DNA of 64,000 bases from Bacteroidota bacterium. Its GTDB lineage: Bacteria > Bacteroidota > Bacteroidia > Flavobacteriales > Schleiferiaceae. How positions within the stretch are numbered: the first letter of the stretch is position 1; every line of letters begins with the position of its first letter. The translations under genes were made by a program, and so were the position numbers. Location: assembly GCA_024742495.1 (NCBI GenBank), contig JANSYJ010000002.1:496001-560000 (forward strand), read 5' to 3'. The notes under the pieces were generated by a model, which had not been told where the DNA came from, searched no databases, and worked only from the letters and a program-made list of their open reading frames with translations. This document shows, piece after piece, positions 34,667 to 43,320 of the stretch.

Positions 34667-35826
34667 AAAAGGTTATTTACATTGGAGATCTGGATGAAGT
34701 TCATGAAATCCTCACGAAGAAGTTTGGTGATAAACTAATCGCGGTAAGAAATGTCGTGGGTTTCTATAATCAGCTTGAGGATCTCGATGAAATAAACTTA
34801 GTGATCTCTGAAACAAAGCTGAAGGGTCTAAGAGGGGATGAGGTTTTCGACCGATACGCATCTCTATTAAATGAAAAAGGAATTCCATTCATTTTAGTAG
34901 GAAACTGGATCTCTCCTAAAGAGAGAGAACACTTTTTGAAAATGGGGATCATGGAAGTGGTTTGGAATAGGCAACAATTGGAAACAGTAGTAGACAAGGT
35001 GCCTTTTTACCATTCCATGCTAGATTGGCGTTTGCATCAAACCCGCGAATGGAGCCGAACCGTGTACAAAATACCAATAGCAAAACGCATCTTCGATATC
35101 GCGGTAGCGGGCTTTGCCTTATTAATGCTTTCACCATTATTGATATTTACTATCATCGCTATTAGACTCGAGTCGAAAGGAAGGGTGTATTACATTTCAA
35201 AGCGGGTAGGAACGGGTTACCGCGTTTTTGATTTCTATAAACTGAGATCAATGTACACGGATGCGGATCAGCGATTAAAAGAACTTAAGCACTTAAACCA
35301 GTACGCAGAAGCGGCTGAAAAGGAGGAAGCGGCACGGGCTAAAACGGGTGAAATTCCACGTGAAAAGCGAGTTCCTAATAATGCACCACAATTGATTAAT
35401 AAAGACGGTTCTCCTATGACAGAAGAGGAGTTCCAGGAATTACGCCGCAAGCAGGCCGCAGGAACTTTTGTGAAGTTTAAGAATGATCCCCGTATCACCA
35501 AAGTGGGGCAAATTATTCGAAATACTAGTATTGACGAATTACCACAATTGATTAATGTTTTAAAAGGCGATATGTCTATTGTCGGCAATCGTCCATTACC
35601 CTTATACGAAGCGGAGCAATTAACTTCCGATGATTGGAGTCAGCGTTTCCTAGCCCCAGCCGGAATTACAGGCTTATGGCAAGTTGAGAAACGCGGAGGA
35701 GGCGAGATGAGTGAAGAAGAACGCAAAGGCTTGGATAATAAGTACGCTCAGAATTTTAGTTTTTGGAATGATATCCGTTTAATCCTGCGTACAATACCAG
35801 CACTTTTTCAAAAGGAGAATGTTTAA
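34663..35826 (+). CDS. Priming sugar transferase with N-terminal receiver-like domain
   Basis: This 387-residue fusion protein has two parts. Residues 1-120 fold-match a receiver domain (KKVIYIGDLDEVHEIL, LVISETKLKGLRGDEVF, PFILVGNW, and a KMGIMEVVW segment), but the phospho-acceptor position is Glu50 instead of Asp and the acidic pair is weak, so it looks like a pseudo-receiver. Residues 130-387 form a polyprenyl-phosphate sugar-phosphate transferase (WcaJ/PglC family): a membrane hairpin KRIFDIAVAGFALLMLSPLLIF, then KRVGTGYRVFDFYKLRSM and NVLKGDMSIVGNRPLP. It would attach the first sugar to undecaprenyl phosphate. The GTG start overlaps the receiver gene, and the next gene starts at the last base of its stop. 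Confidence 0.92.
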   Translation: MKKVIYIGDLDEVHEILTKKFGDKLIAVRNVVGFYNQLEDLDEINLVISETKLKGLRGDEVFDRYASLLNEKGIPFILVGNWISPKEREHFLKMGIMEVVWNRQQLETVVDKVPFYHSMLDWRLHQTREWSRTVYKIPIAKRIFDIAVAGFALLMLSPLLIFTIIAIRLESKGRVYYISKRVGTGYRVFDFYKLRSMYTDADQRLKELKHLNQYAEAAEKEEAARAKTGEIPREKRVPNNAPQLINKDGSPMTEEEFQELRRKQAAGTFVKFKNDPRITKVGQIIRNTSIDELPQLINVLKGDMSIVGNRPLPLYEAEQLTSDDWSQRFLAPAGITGLWQVEKRGGGEMSEEERKGLDNKYAQNFSFWNDIRLILRTIPALFQKENV

Positions 35827-36554
35827 TGAAATTAAAGGTGGTACTGCTCGTTTCAATGGGCATGATTTTTTTGGCAAGCAACTTAAAAGGGCAAACCTTT
35901 GGTCGTACCGAGGGTAAGGTTAATGAAGATTCCCTTATTATCGATCTAGCCGATTATTTACCACCCCTAAATTTGATGATTGATTCTGCGGTGGCTAATA
36001 ATCCCCAAATTGAATATTATCGTCAGCGGCAGCTCATGTTTGAATATGAGATTGGCATTGGTCGAAATCAATGGATGGAAGGTGTACGCCTTTTCTCCAA
36101 CTATAACTTGGGTACTACGGGATCTAGTGATGGGGCCATCTTCGTGCAAGGTTTTCAATATGGTATAAATGTTCAAATTCCACTGAGTATGTTTTACGGC
36201 CAAAGGGATGCCGGAAAAATGTCCAAGGCCGCTAGTATGGCCGAAGAGCAACAGAAGAAACGTACTATTATTGAAATTCAAACCGAGGTAGAGGAAACCT
36301 ACAGCCGACTTTTTATGCTACGCGATTTAATTCGAGAAGCAACTAATGCAAAAGAATCGGCTCAGTTTATTTACGAACAGTCTGAAGCCCGCTATATTCG
36401 CGGCGAAATTCCATTGGATGAATTAGGTCAAAACGCTGACCTTCGTACTAAATGGGCGACTAACTATATTACTTTAAAAACCGATTTCTACGATACTTAT
36501 CGGAGGCTACAGCGTTTAGTAGGCGTGCCTTTCAGTAAGTTTAACGATAATTAG
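35826..36554 (+). CDS. Half-size TolC-like outer-membrane efflux protein
   Basis: This 242-residue exported protein has a signal peptide (about 1-22) and a single copy of the outer-membrane-efflux-protein repeat. It has SAVANNPQIEYYRQRQLMFEYEIGIGRNQW, a beta section (YGINVQIPLSMFYGQRD) and a long amphipathic helix pair up to LQRLVGVPF. Full TolC/OprM proteins are about twice this length with two such repeats, so this is either a single-repeat specialised form or a truncated copy. Its place directly upstream of the Wzc-like gene suggests a role in exopolysaccharide export across the outer membrane, possibly in place of a Wza-type protein, which is absent. Confidence 0.75.
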   Translation: MKLKVVLLVSMGMIFLASNLKGQTFGRTEGKVNEDSLIIDLADYLPPLNLMIDSAVANNPQIEYYRQRQLMFEYEIGIGRNQWMEGVRLFSNYNLGTTGSSDGAIFVQGFQYGINVQIPLSMFYGQRDAGKMSKAASMAEEQQKKRTIIEIQTEVEETYSRLFMLRDLIREATNAKESAQFIYEQSEARYIRGEIPLDELGQNADLRTKWATNYITLKTDFYDTYRRLQRLVGVPFSKFNDN

Positions 36555-36556
36555 GA

Positions 36557-38800
36557 ATGACCTTAATCCAGTTTTTTAGACTTCTTAATAGGAACCTTAA
36601 TTTGTTCCTACTGTCTTCTATTGCGCTGGCGGTGGTTACCTATATGCTTACCCGAAATCTCCCAAAATCCTACGATACCGAAGCGCAGGTTTTTACGGGA
36701 ATTGCATCGGGCATTAATGTAGGTGCGGTTGATAATATTAAGGTAGACTTCCTTACTTCGGCCACAGAGTTCGATAACCTCATCAATACCATTAAATCGC
36801 GTAAGACCTTGGAAGAGGTTGGTATGCGCCTCTTGGTGCAACACATGATGTTGGATTCTGCTCATCCTGCTTATATCAATGAGGCAAATTGGGGGCATTT
36901 TCGCTATAAAATCCCCGATAGTCTGGAGCAGGAATTGCTTGATCCTTATTCGGTTGAAAATACCCTGCGCAAGGTTCGTCGCTACAAGGATAAGTATTGG
37001 TATGATGAAAAAGTGAAGCTAACCTTCGAAAGCTCTGGATCGCCCTATAGTTGGAAACGCATTGCCTCCATAGGCGTAAGCCGGGTTCAAAGTTCCGACC
37101 TTTTAAAAATTTTCTATTCTTCCGATGATCCCGGTATTGCTCAAAATACCTTGTTAATTTTAATCGAGGTTTTCACCAAAAATATGGCCCTAATCAAATC
37201 GGGTCAGAGCGCCAGCGTGGTAGAATACTTTCAACGGAAAGTAAATGAAGCCGCAGGGGAGCTTAATGAGGCGGAAGATCGACTGCAAAGCTTTAGGATT
37301 AAAAACCGGGTAATTAACTACCAAGAACAAACACGTTCCTTAACCATTGAGAAGGAGCGGATGGAAGATGAGTACCAAGCGGAGATCGCTAAAAGGCAAG
37401 CCGCCCTTGCGGCCCTAAAAAAGCTGGAAGAACAATTGGCGCTTAACCATGTAATGATTCAGCTCGGTAATGATGTTTTAAATAAAAAGACCGAGCTCAT
37501 TGAACTACGTGCGAAAATAGCAGAACTCGAAACCTATTTAAATGACGCCGATCTTCTTCAAAAATTAAGAGCTAAGGCATTATTGCTTGAGGAACAGGTG
37601 CGAAATATGCTTTCGCAACGCTTTTCGTATAGCCGCACCACGGAGGGTATTCCGGTTACAACCATTATTGACTCTTGGTTAGACGCCACCTTGGCCCTTG
37701 ATGCCGCAAATGCCCGGGTGGCGGTTTTTTTAGAACGTAAGGAATACTTCCGTGAGCAATACGATAAATACGCACCCCTAGGTTCTCAATTTGCTCGATT
37801 AGAACGAGATATTGACATTAAGGAGGCTAATTATTTGGAGCTGCTTAATAGTTTAAATCAGGCCTTATTGCGCCAGAAAGGAGAAATGGTTTCTAGTGGC
37901 GGTCAGGTCGTAACCCAACCACCGGCCTTCCCCCATGAACCCAATCCTAGCAAAGGAACCATGCTTATTTTAGTGGGAGCAATAGTTGGTTTTATAGTAC
38001 CTTTCTTCTTTGTCGTGCTCAAGGAGTTATTGGATTCTACTATCCGAACTCCAGAAAGAGGCGAAAGTCAAACGGGCTTGGATTTAATTGGTGCCTATCC
38101 CGAATTAACCGCCCGCAGGGAAGTGAAGAATGTAGACTTCGAATGGTTGCATGAAAAAGCGGCCGCTTTAATTGCGCAAAATGTACGCTTAGAAGCCAAA
38201 GATCGTGGCTCTAGGCAAATGGCGAAAAACATCCTGGTATTTAGCACCCGTAAAAGTGATGGGAAGCAATTAACAACTCACGTTATTGCCAATGAATTGG
38301 TGAGTTTAAATATGCGGGTATTAGTAATGGGCCCTAAGGACTTACCAGCCGGTGAAAAACCATATTACGATTACATTACCTATAAGAACGACAGAGACTT
38401 TGTAAACACCGAACACATTACCGAGCTTATTCCCATGGGCTTTGATCCATTGCTCTATGATTATGTGTTTTTGATTCTCGGTGCGATTCTAACCAATCCA
38501 TATCCATTAAACCTATTAGATCAGTTTAATGTGTCGCTCTGCGTAACGGGAGCTTTCCGAAACTGGAATCGGGCGGATGCCACTGCCTTAGATGAGTTTT
38601 CAGACATCCTCGAACATAAGCCCCGATTATTATTGAATGGAGTGGAGCCCGATTATATGAGTTCTGTTCTGGGTGAGATTGAGAAAGATCGATCTTGGTT
38701 AAGACGCTTTATTAAAGGCATACTTAGTTTGCAGCTTAAAACGGGAAGCTTTGGAAGAGGGAAAAAGCGAAATACCAAAGTAGTTAAAGGACGACTCTAA
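36557..38800 (+). CDS. Wzc-like polysaccharide co-polymerase with degenerate kinase domain
   Basis: This 747-residue inner-membrane protein has a Wzz/GNVR chain-length region. Transmembrane helix 1 is at about 16-33. A long coiled-coil periplasmic part (about 210-345, EAAGELNEAEDRLQSF and so on) includes the GNVR-type segment. Helix 2 is at about 475-492 (GTMLILVGAIVGFIVPFFF). The cytosolic C-terminal domain (about 555-730) is placed like the BY-tyrosine kinase of Wzc. Its Walker A position reads STRKSDGKQLTTH with Gln instead of Ser/Thr after GK, the Walker B segment is YDYVFLILGAI without an Asp-Pro-Pro, and the C-terminal tail has no tyrosine cluster. It is probably a structural polymerase partner without kinase activity. 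Confidence 0.85.
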   Translation: MTLIQFFRLLNRNLNLFLLSSIALAVVTYMLTRNLPKSYDTEAQVFTGIASGINVGAVDNIKVDFLTSATEFDNLINTIKSRKTLEEVGMRLLVQHMMLDSAHPAYINEANWGHFRYKIPDSLEQELLDPYSVENTLRKVRRYKDKYWYDEKVKLTFESSGSPYSWKRIASIGVSRVQSSDLLKIFYSSDDPGIAQNTLLILIEVFTKNMALIKSGQSASVVEYFQRKVNEAAGELNEAEDRLQSFRIKNRVINYQEQTRSLTIEKERMEDEYQAEIAKRQAALAALKKLEEQLALNHVMIQLGNDVLNKKTELIELRAKIAELETYLNDADLLQKLRAKALLLEEQVRNMLSQRFSYSRTTEGIPVTTIIDSWLDATLALDAANARVAVFLERKEYFREQYDKYAPLGSQFARLERDIDIKEANYLELLNSLNQALLRQKGEMVSSGGQVVTQPPAFPHEPNPSKGTMLILVGAIVGFIVPFFFVVLKELLDSTIRTPERGESQTGLDLIGAYPELTARREVKNVDFEWLHEKAAALIAQNVRLEAKDRGSRQMAKNILVFSTRKSDGKQLTTHVIANELVSLNMRVLVMGPKDLPAGEKPYYDYITYKNDRDFVNTEHITELIPMGFDPLLYDYVFLILGAILTNPYPLNLLDQFNVSLCVTGAFRNWNRADATALDEFSDILEHKPRLLLNGVEPDYMSSVLGEIEKDRSWLRRFIKGILSLQLKTGSFGRGKKRNTKVVKGRL

Positions 38801-38817
38801 GGCTGCTTCTTATCCTC

Positions 38818-40275
38818 TTAAAAGAAAACCTTGTTTTTGCGATCTTTTGGAAGACGGTAGATGCCATCTTCATCCCAATATTTCATGGTAAATACAAAAG
38901 CTAGGGGCACCATTACGGTGAAATTTACCGGCATCTGAATAAGAATTTCATTACCATAGGAAGCAGCGAGAATTCCTGCAAAATTACCCAGAGAGGCCAT
39001 GGCATAGTACTGCTTTTCCTTATCCTTAAACTGCCAACAGGTATAGGATCCATAAGCTAATAGGAATAGCCAAGAATAGACATATAAAGTATAACCAACT
39101 ACGCCGGTTTCGGCTCTTACCCGGGTATAGAGCCCATCGGTGGGGAAATTCGCCATCCAGGTCCAAGGGGTAAAGCGCTGACCCCAAAAGCCAGCACTAC
39201 CGATTCCCGTTCCTAAAGGTTTGTTCGCTAAATAAGCCTTCAGCATTTTTCGGTTTTCCACCCGAACATTTAGGGAAGCATCATTTGGATCCAGAGCGGT
39301 TCGGAATCTTTGTATATCGTAATTACCCGAACCAATTGTGGTGAATTTGAGAAAAACAAAAACGAAGAGCATGGCGCTGCCTCCGGCAATTAGGAGGCGC
39401 TTGTTTTTTATAAGTATTAAATAGAGGATGCCCCCAGCTCCGGGAACTGCCAATGCCCCTCTGGTTCCGGAAATTAGCATAGCATAAAGGCCTAACATGG
39501 AAATTACTCCGTAAAGAATTCGCTTTCGCAGCGACCAAGGACCTAAAGCCAAAATCCCCGCAAATACCGTTACTGATCCCATGGCTGGTCCGAAAATCCC
39601 CGCATCACTATACAAGGAGAAAATCCGCAGTTTTCCGAATAGGAGGTGGGTTACATAGGGGCCCGCCATTAGCCATCGCGTTTCAATGGCATCTAGGCCA
39701 ATCATTTTCTGTTTAAGTCCCCATAAAGCACCTATTATGGCCGTTCCTAAAAAGACACGAACGAAAATTTTAAAATCCTTTTTATTTCGAAATAGAACAA
39801 AACAAATAATGGCGATCAATAGCTGATAGAGCGATAAACCACGCATAGCATAAAACCAAGCTGGAGCCGATAGCGCCAACGGGTTAGCGAGTTGAAGCAC
39901 CGTAAAACCCATCCAAACCAACATTAGAAGCGGGTAGATGTGCAGCCATCCATCGAAATTCGTGTTCTGCCAATTTTTAAAAAGTAGAAAAACCAGGGTG
40001 AGCACTAAGGCGATATCAACTCCCAATCCCAGGGGAATATTCGCCGGAACATAACGGCCAACCGTTGGTACCAAAAAGGCAATAAGGAAGGCCGTGTATA
40101 GGCCCATTTTGGGATTGGTGATAAAATAATACAGGAAGACGATTGCTAAGGGAATAACCAACATCACGATGGCCCCCATTTCTTGCATTTTACCAACTAA
40201 CACGCCCCCAAATACACCAAAGAGAATAGCGTATAAGTACTTTAGATAATCGCGGTATTTTTGAGGTATATGCAA
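38818..40275 (-). CDS. O-antigen ligase/polymerase-like membrane protein (Wzy/WaaL family)
   Basis: This 485-residue polytopic membrane protein has 10 or more helices and a large periplasmic loop (about 300-380) containing RVENRKMLKAYLANKPLGTGIGSAGF. That matches the O-antigen ligase (Wzy_C) family and its conserved Arg and Gly positions. It would polymerise or ligate the glycan repeat unit. It lies on the opposite strand to the main operon, converging on the Wzc-like gene. It follows an exported protein gene (40286) in a two-gene unit. Confidence 0.82.
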   Translation of the reverse strand: MHIPQKYRDYLKYLYAILFGVFGGVLVGKMQEMGAIVMLVIPLAIVFLYYFITNPKMGLYTAFLIAFLVPTVGRYVPANIPLGLGVDIALVLTLVFLLFKNWQNTNFDGWLHIYPLLMLVWMGFTVLQLANPLALSAPAWFYAMRGLSLYQLLIAIICFVLFRNKKDFKIFVRVFLGTAIIGALWGLKQKMIGLDAIETRWLMAGPYVTHLLFGKLRIFSLYSDAGIFGPAMGSVTVFAGILALGPWSLRKRILYGVISMLGLYAMLISGTRGALAVPGAGGILYLILIKNKRLLIAGGSAMLFVFVFLKFTTIGSGNYDIQRFRTALDPNDASLNVRVENRKMLKAYLANKPLGTGIGSAGFWGQRFTPWTWMANFPTDGLYTRVRAETGVVGYTLYVYSWLFLLAYGSYTCWQFKDKEKQYYAMASLGNFAGILAASYGNEILIQMPVNFTVMVPLAFVFTMKYWDEDGIYRLPKDRKNKVFF

Positions 40276-40285
40276 GCTTAGGGAA

Positions 40286-41194
40286 TTAATCGATATCCAA
40301 GCTGTCCATCTTAGCCTCGCTACTATCTAATAATGGATCTGAAGTGCTCCTTGAGCCAGAGTCGAATACCGGCATCATTTCCTCTTCCAAGAGCTGATCT
40401 AAATTGGCATCTAAATCTAAAATATTGTAAAACTCCTTCCGGTCCATTTCAAAATACATGTAGTCGAAAAGCCGAACTGAGCCATATACCGATCGACCCC
40501 TTTTGGTAAAGTTTTTCCGTACCCCCTCAACATCGGAGAAAATCACGTGTAAAGAGCAAAGGTGAAGGCGAATGAAATCCTTATTACTGCCTTTTTGAAT
40601 AGTTAGTACCAGGTTGCGATCGTAATTTGGTTTTATAATGGTTGTCGCTTGAATTTGCTTTAACAATTCGCGCATATCATCCTCATCCTCTAAATCGTCT
40701 ATTTCTTTAATCGCTTTTCCTTCTAAGGATTTTATGCGGAGCACGAAGGCCTCTGAGGCGGTGTCGTTCTCTTCATAATAATCCAAGGCATTGCGCAAAT
40801 CGCGATAACGAACAATCCAATAATAGCCCGCGGTGAAATTTTTCCAGCCTTTTTTGCGATTGGGATAGCGGTATTGGCCATCGGTATAAACCTTAACCAA
40901 GCAAATTAAAGTGTCGGATCCATATTTAACCTTGTAGGCAATGAGCTTCTGGATATTATCTATTCCGATTGAATTCTCCTCTCTCTCATAGAATTTTTCA
41001 TTTCGGCTAATGCCAATTACCGGGATGGTATTTGGGCTGGAAATCCATTGCCCATCAGAGCTTAGGCTCCAACCGACAAGTGAATCGCCGGCATTGTAAT
41101 AGGGCACGGGTTCAAAAATGGGAAGCTCTCGATTGTCCCGTGGCTGAGCAAAGGAAATCAATGGTAAAAGGAAACAAATCAGAAAGTAGCGCAT
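40286..41194 (-). CDS. Exported protein of unknown function
   Basis: This protein of about 302 residues has a signal peptide (MRYFLICFLLPLISFAQP) and no family I recognise. The body is charged and beta-rich, with KGWKNFTAGYYWIVRYRDLRNALDYY and a C-terminal acidic/Ser tail. A TAAATTTG -7 box at 41211-41218 lies only 4 bases before the ATG at 41206, so transcription should begin at or after that codon. I therefore prefer the ATG at 41194, which also starts the signal peptide cleanly. It forms a two-gene unit with the O-antigen-ligase-like gene. A periplasmic or outer-membrane role in glycan handling is inference from the neighbourhood. Confidence 0.7.
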   Translation of the reverse strand: MRYFLICFLLPLISFAQPRDNRELPIFEPVPYYNAGDSLVGWSLSSDGQWISSPNTIPVIGISRNEKFYEREENSIGIDNIQKLIAYKVKYGSDTLICLVKVYTDGQYRYPNRKKGWKNFTAGYYWIVRYRDLRNALDYYEENDTASEAFVLRIKSLEGKAIKEIDDLEDEDDMRELLKQIQATTIIKPNYDRNLVLTIQKGSNKDFIRLHLCSLHVIFSDVEGVRKNFTKRGRSVYGSVRLFDYMYFEMDRKEFYNILDLDANLDQLLEEEMMPVFDSGSRSTSDPLLDSSEAKMDSLDID

Positions 41195-41210
41195 AAATCC
41201 GAGCATTACA

Positions 41211-41218
41211 CAAATTTA
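41211..41218 (-). promoter_or_regulatory. -7 box (TAAATTTG) that decides the start of the 40286-41194 gene
   Basis: TAAATTTG on the minus strand is an exact TAnnTTTG match located 4 bases upstream of the earliest ATG (41206) and 16 bases upstream of the ATG at 41194. The spacing favours the second start. Confidence 0.45.
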
Positions 41219-41284
41219 ATTTTCTCTATTGCTTGTATCAGGGCTTAAACAAATTTATTTTTACGCAATAGCTAACAAGCAACC

Positions 41285-42190
41285 GTGAGCCGAGCAAAGA
41301 TTTCTTTTCTTACTGTAAACTACAAGCAAACCGACGTAACAATGGCTCTGGTAGAGTCTTTGGAGCAAATCACCTATCCCAATTGGGAGTGCATTGTGGT
41401 GGATAATGCTAGTGAAAATGACGAGCTTGAAAAGGCTCTTATAGGTCACGAGCGTTTTAAATTCATTAAATCTCCAGAAAATTTAGGCTTCGCCGGGGGT
41501 AATAATCTCGGTTTAGACCTTTGTGATGGCGATTATATTTTCCTTATCAATAATGACACCGAGGTTCCCAAAGATTTCCTGGAGCCAATTATTGAATTCG
41601 CCGAAGCTCAAACGAATTTAGGGGCGCTTAGTCCAAAAATTCGCTATTTCGATAAACCCGATACCATCCAATATGCGGGCTGTACCGAGATGAGCAAGGC
41701 CAGTATTCGCAATAGTGGAATTGGTGATGGTGAAATTGATCAAGGTCAGTATGACAAAGCTTACCCGGTTCCCTTTTGCCATGGGGCCGCCTTAATGGTG
41801 CATCGCAAGGTGATTGAGAAAGTAGGTCTAATGCGCGACGATTACTTCCTCTATTACGAGGAACTTGATTGGTGCGAAAGAATACGACAAGCAGGTTTCC
41901 AGAATTGGTATTTTGGTAAGGCTCATATTCTGCATAAAGAGTCGGTTTCAACCGGAAGGAATAGTCCTTTGAAAGTTTATTACCTCACCCGAAATAGACT
42001 TCTTTTTGCCAGACGAAATTACCCCGCGGGGACAAGGTTTATTAATTACCTTTATTACACCTTTGTGGCTCTTCCAAAAAATTTGCTTTCCTTCGGATTA
42101 AAGGGGGAGTTTAAGCAAGCTCATGCGTTTTGGCGGGCTTACATCTATAATTTAACTCACAAAGCAAGCGATAGTGCGGATAGGTATTGA
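41285..42190 (+). CDS. Family 2 glycosyltransferase (rhamnosyltransferase-like)
   Basis: This 301-residue inverting GT-A enzyme has nucleotide-binding strand ISFLTVNYKQTDVTMALVESL, VVDNAS and the metal motif INNDTEVP (DxD-like, about 80-87). The acceptor-side DDYFLYYEELDWCERIRQAGF (about 181-201) is typical of rhamnosyltransferase-type GT2 proteins. The start is GTG at 41285. Its end overlaps the next glycosyltransferase gene by 17 bases. The exact sugar is not predictable. Confidence 0.9.
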   Translation: MSRAKISFLTVNYKQTDVTMALVESLEQITYPNWECIVVDNASENDELEKALIGHERFKFIKSPENLGFAGGNNLGLDLCDGDYIFLINNDTEVPKDFLEPIIEFAEAQTNLGALSPKIRYFDKPDTIQYAGCTEMSKASIRNSGIGDGEIDQGQYDKAYPVPFCHGAALMVHRKVIEKVGLMRDDYFLYYEELDWCERIRQAGFQNWYFGKAHILHKESVSTGRNSPLKVYYLTRNRLLFARRNYPAGTRFINYLYYTFVALPKNLLSFGLKGEFKQAHAFWRAYIYNLTHKASDSADRY

Positions 42191-43310
42191 GGCTCAGAGA
42201 ATTTTTCGGCAAAAAAAACACGGAATGGATTTCGTGGTTTTGGAGCTTATAAAGGAATTACAGCATATAGACTTAGAAAATGAGTATTTCATTTTCGTGA
42301 ATAATGGTCCCGATCATCATGTGATTTCGGAAACTAAGAACTTTAAGATAATCGAATTTGGCGGTGCTTATCCGCTTTGGGAACAAATTAAGCTTCCGAA
42401 ACTGGCCAAGCAGTATCAATTAGATCTCTTGCATTGCACCTCCAATACAGCACCTATTTCATGTTCTGTGCCTTTAATGGTTACCATTCACGACATCATT
42501 TACATGGAAGTTAAGAACGTGATGGGAAAGGGTTATACCCCTTATCAATTGTTTGGCAACCTGTATCGGAAATTCGTCGTAAATCGAATTGTAAAAACGG
42601 CCAAAAAAATAATTACCGTTTCAAATTTTGAAAAGGGAACCATATCGAACTATTTCAAGGATCTTCCCCCTCAAAACCTAGAAGCAGTTTATAATGGAGT
42701 AAGTACCCATTTTAAAAAGATTGAGGATCAGGAGGAACTCGATCGTATTCGACTAAAGTATAATTTGCCTGATCGCTATTTTCTATTTTTAGGGAATACC
42801 GATCCGAAGAAAAATACCGGCAATGCCTTAATTGGATATGCCCAGTATTGTAAGGCTCAGGGCAGAGATGTAAAGTTGATGGTGGGCGATTTAGATCGAG
42901 AGGTCATTAAGAAGCACCTTTCCAATGCGGGCCTAGAGGATTTTTTGGATCAAGTTCAAAATACAGGCTATATCCCCAATGCCGAAATGCCCGCACTTAT
43001 AAATATGGCCGAAGTGTTCTTATACCCCAGCTTGCGTGAGAGTTTTGGAATACCATTATTAGAGGCGATGGCCTGTGGAACTCCAGTTTTAAGTGGCCAA
43101 AAATCTAGCCTACCTGAAGTAGCCGGCGATGCCGCATTATTAGTTGATGTTACTAAGGCCGAGAATATTGCCAATGGTCTGCAAACCTTACAGGAGAATG
43201 CAGATTTAAGAGCCAGCTATATTGCTAAAGGCCTTAGCCGTAGCAAGGATTTTAGTTGGGAGAATACCGCGCGGGAGACGCTTGCGCTTTACCTAGAATT
43301 AAATCAATAA
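42174..43310 (+). CDS. Family 4 glycosyltransferase (mannosyltransferase-like)
   Basis: This 378-residue GT-B retaining glycosyltransferase starts MRIGIEAQRIFRQKKHGMDFVVLELI, the usual first strand with a Gly-rich acceptor loop. The C-terminal domain has YFLFLGNTDPKKN and the catalytic/donor region YPSLRESFGIPLLEAMACGTPVLS (about 284-308, E-x7-E motif). The start is GTG at 42174, inside the end of the preceding gene. It is the central gene of the four-gene glycosyltransferase run from 41285 to 45327. Confidence 0.92.
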   Translation: MRIGIEAQRIFRQKKHGMDFVVLELIKELQHIDLENEYFIFVNNGPDHHVISETKNFKIIEFGGAYPLWEQIKLPKLAKQYQLDLLHCTSNTAPISCSVPLMVTIHDIIYMEVKNVMGKGYTPYQLFGNLYRKFVVNRIVKTAKKIITVSNFEKGTISNYFKDLPPQNLEAVYNGVSTHFKKIEDQEELDRIRLKYNLPDRYFLFLGNTDPKKNTGNALIGYAQYCKAQGRDVKLMVGDLDREVIKKHLSNAGLEDFLDQVQNTGYIPNAEMPALINMAEVFLYPSLRESFGIPLLEAMACGTPVLSGQKSSLPEVAGDAALLVDVTKAENIANGLQTLQENADLRASYIAKGLSRSKDFSWENTARETLALYLELNQ

Positions 43311-43320
43311 ATGTCATTAA

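Noticed and set aside
36557-38800. Calling the Wzc-like gene an active tyrosine kinase
   Set aside because: The Walker A residue after GK is Gln, Walker B is degenerate and the tyrosine tail is absent.
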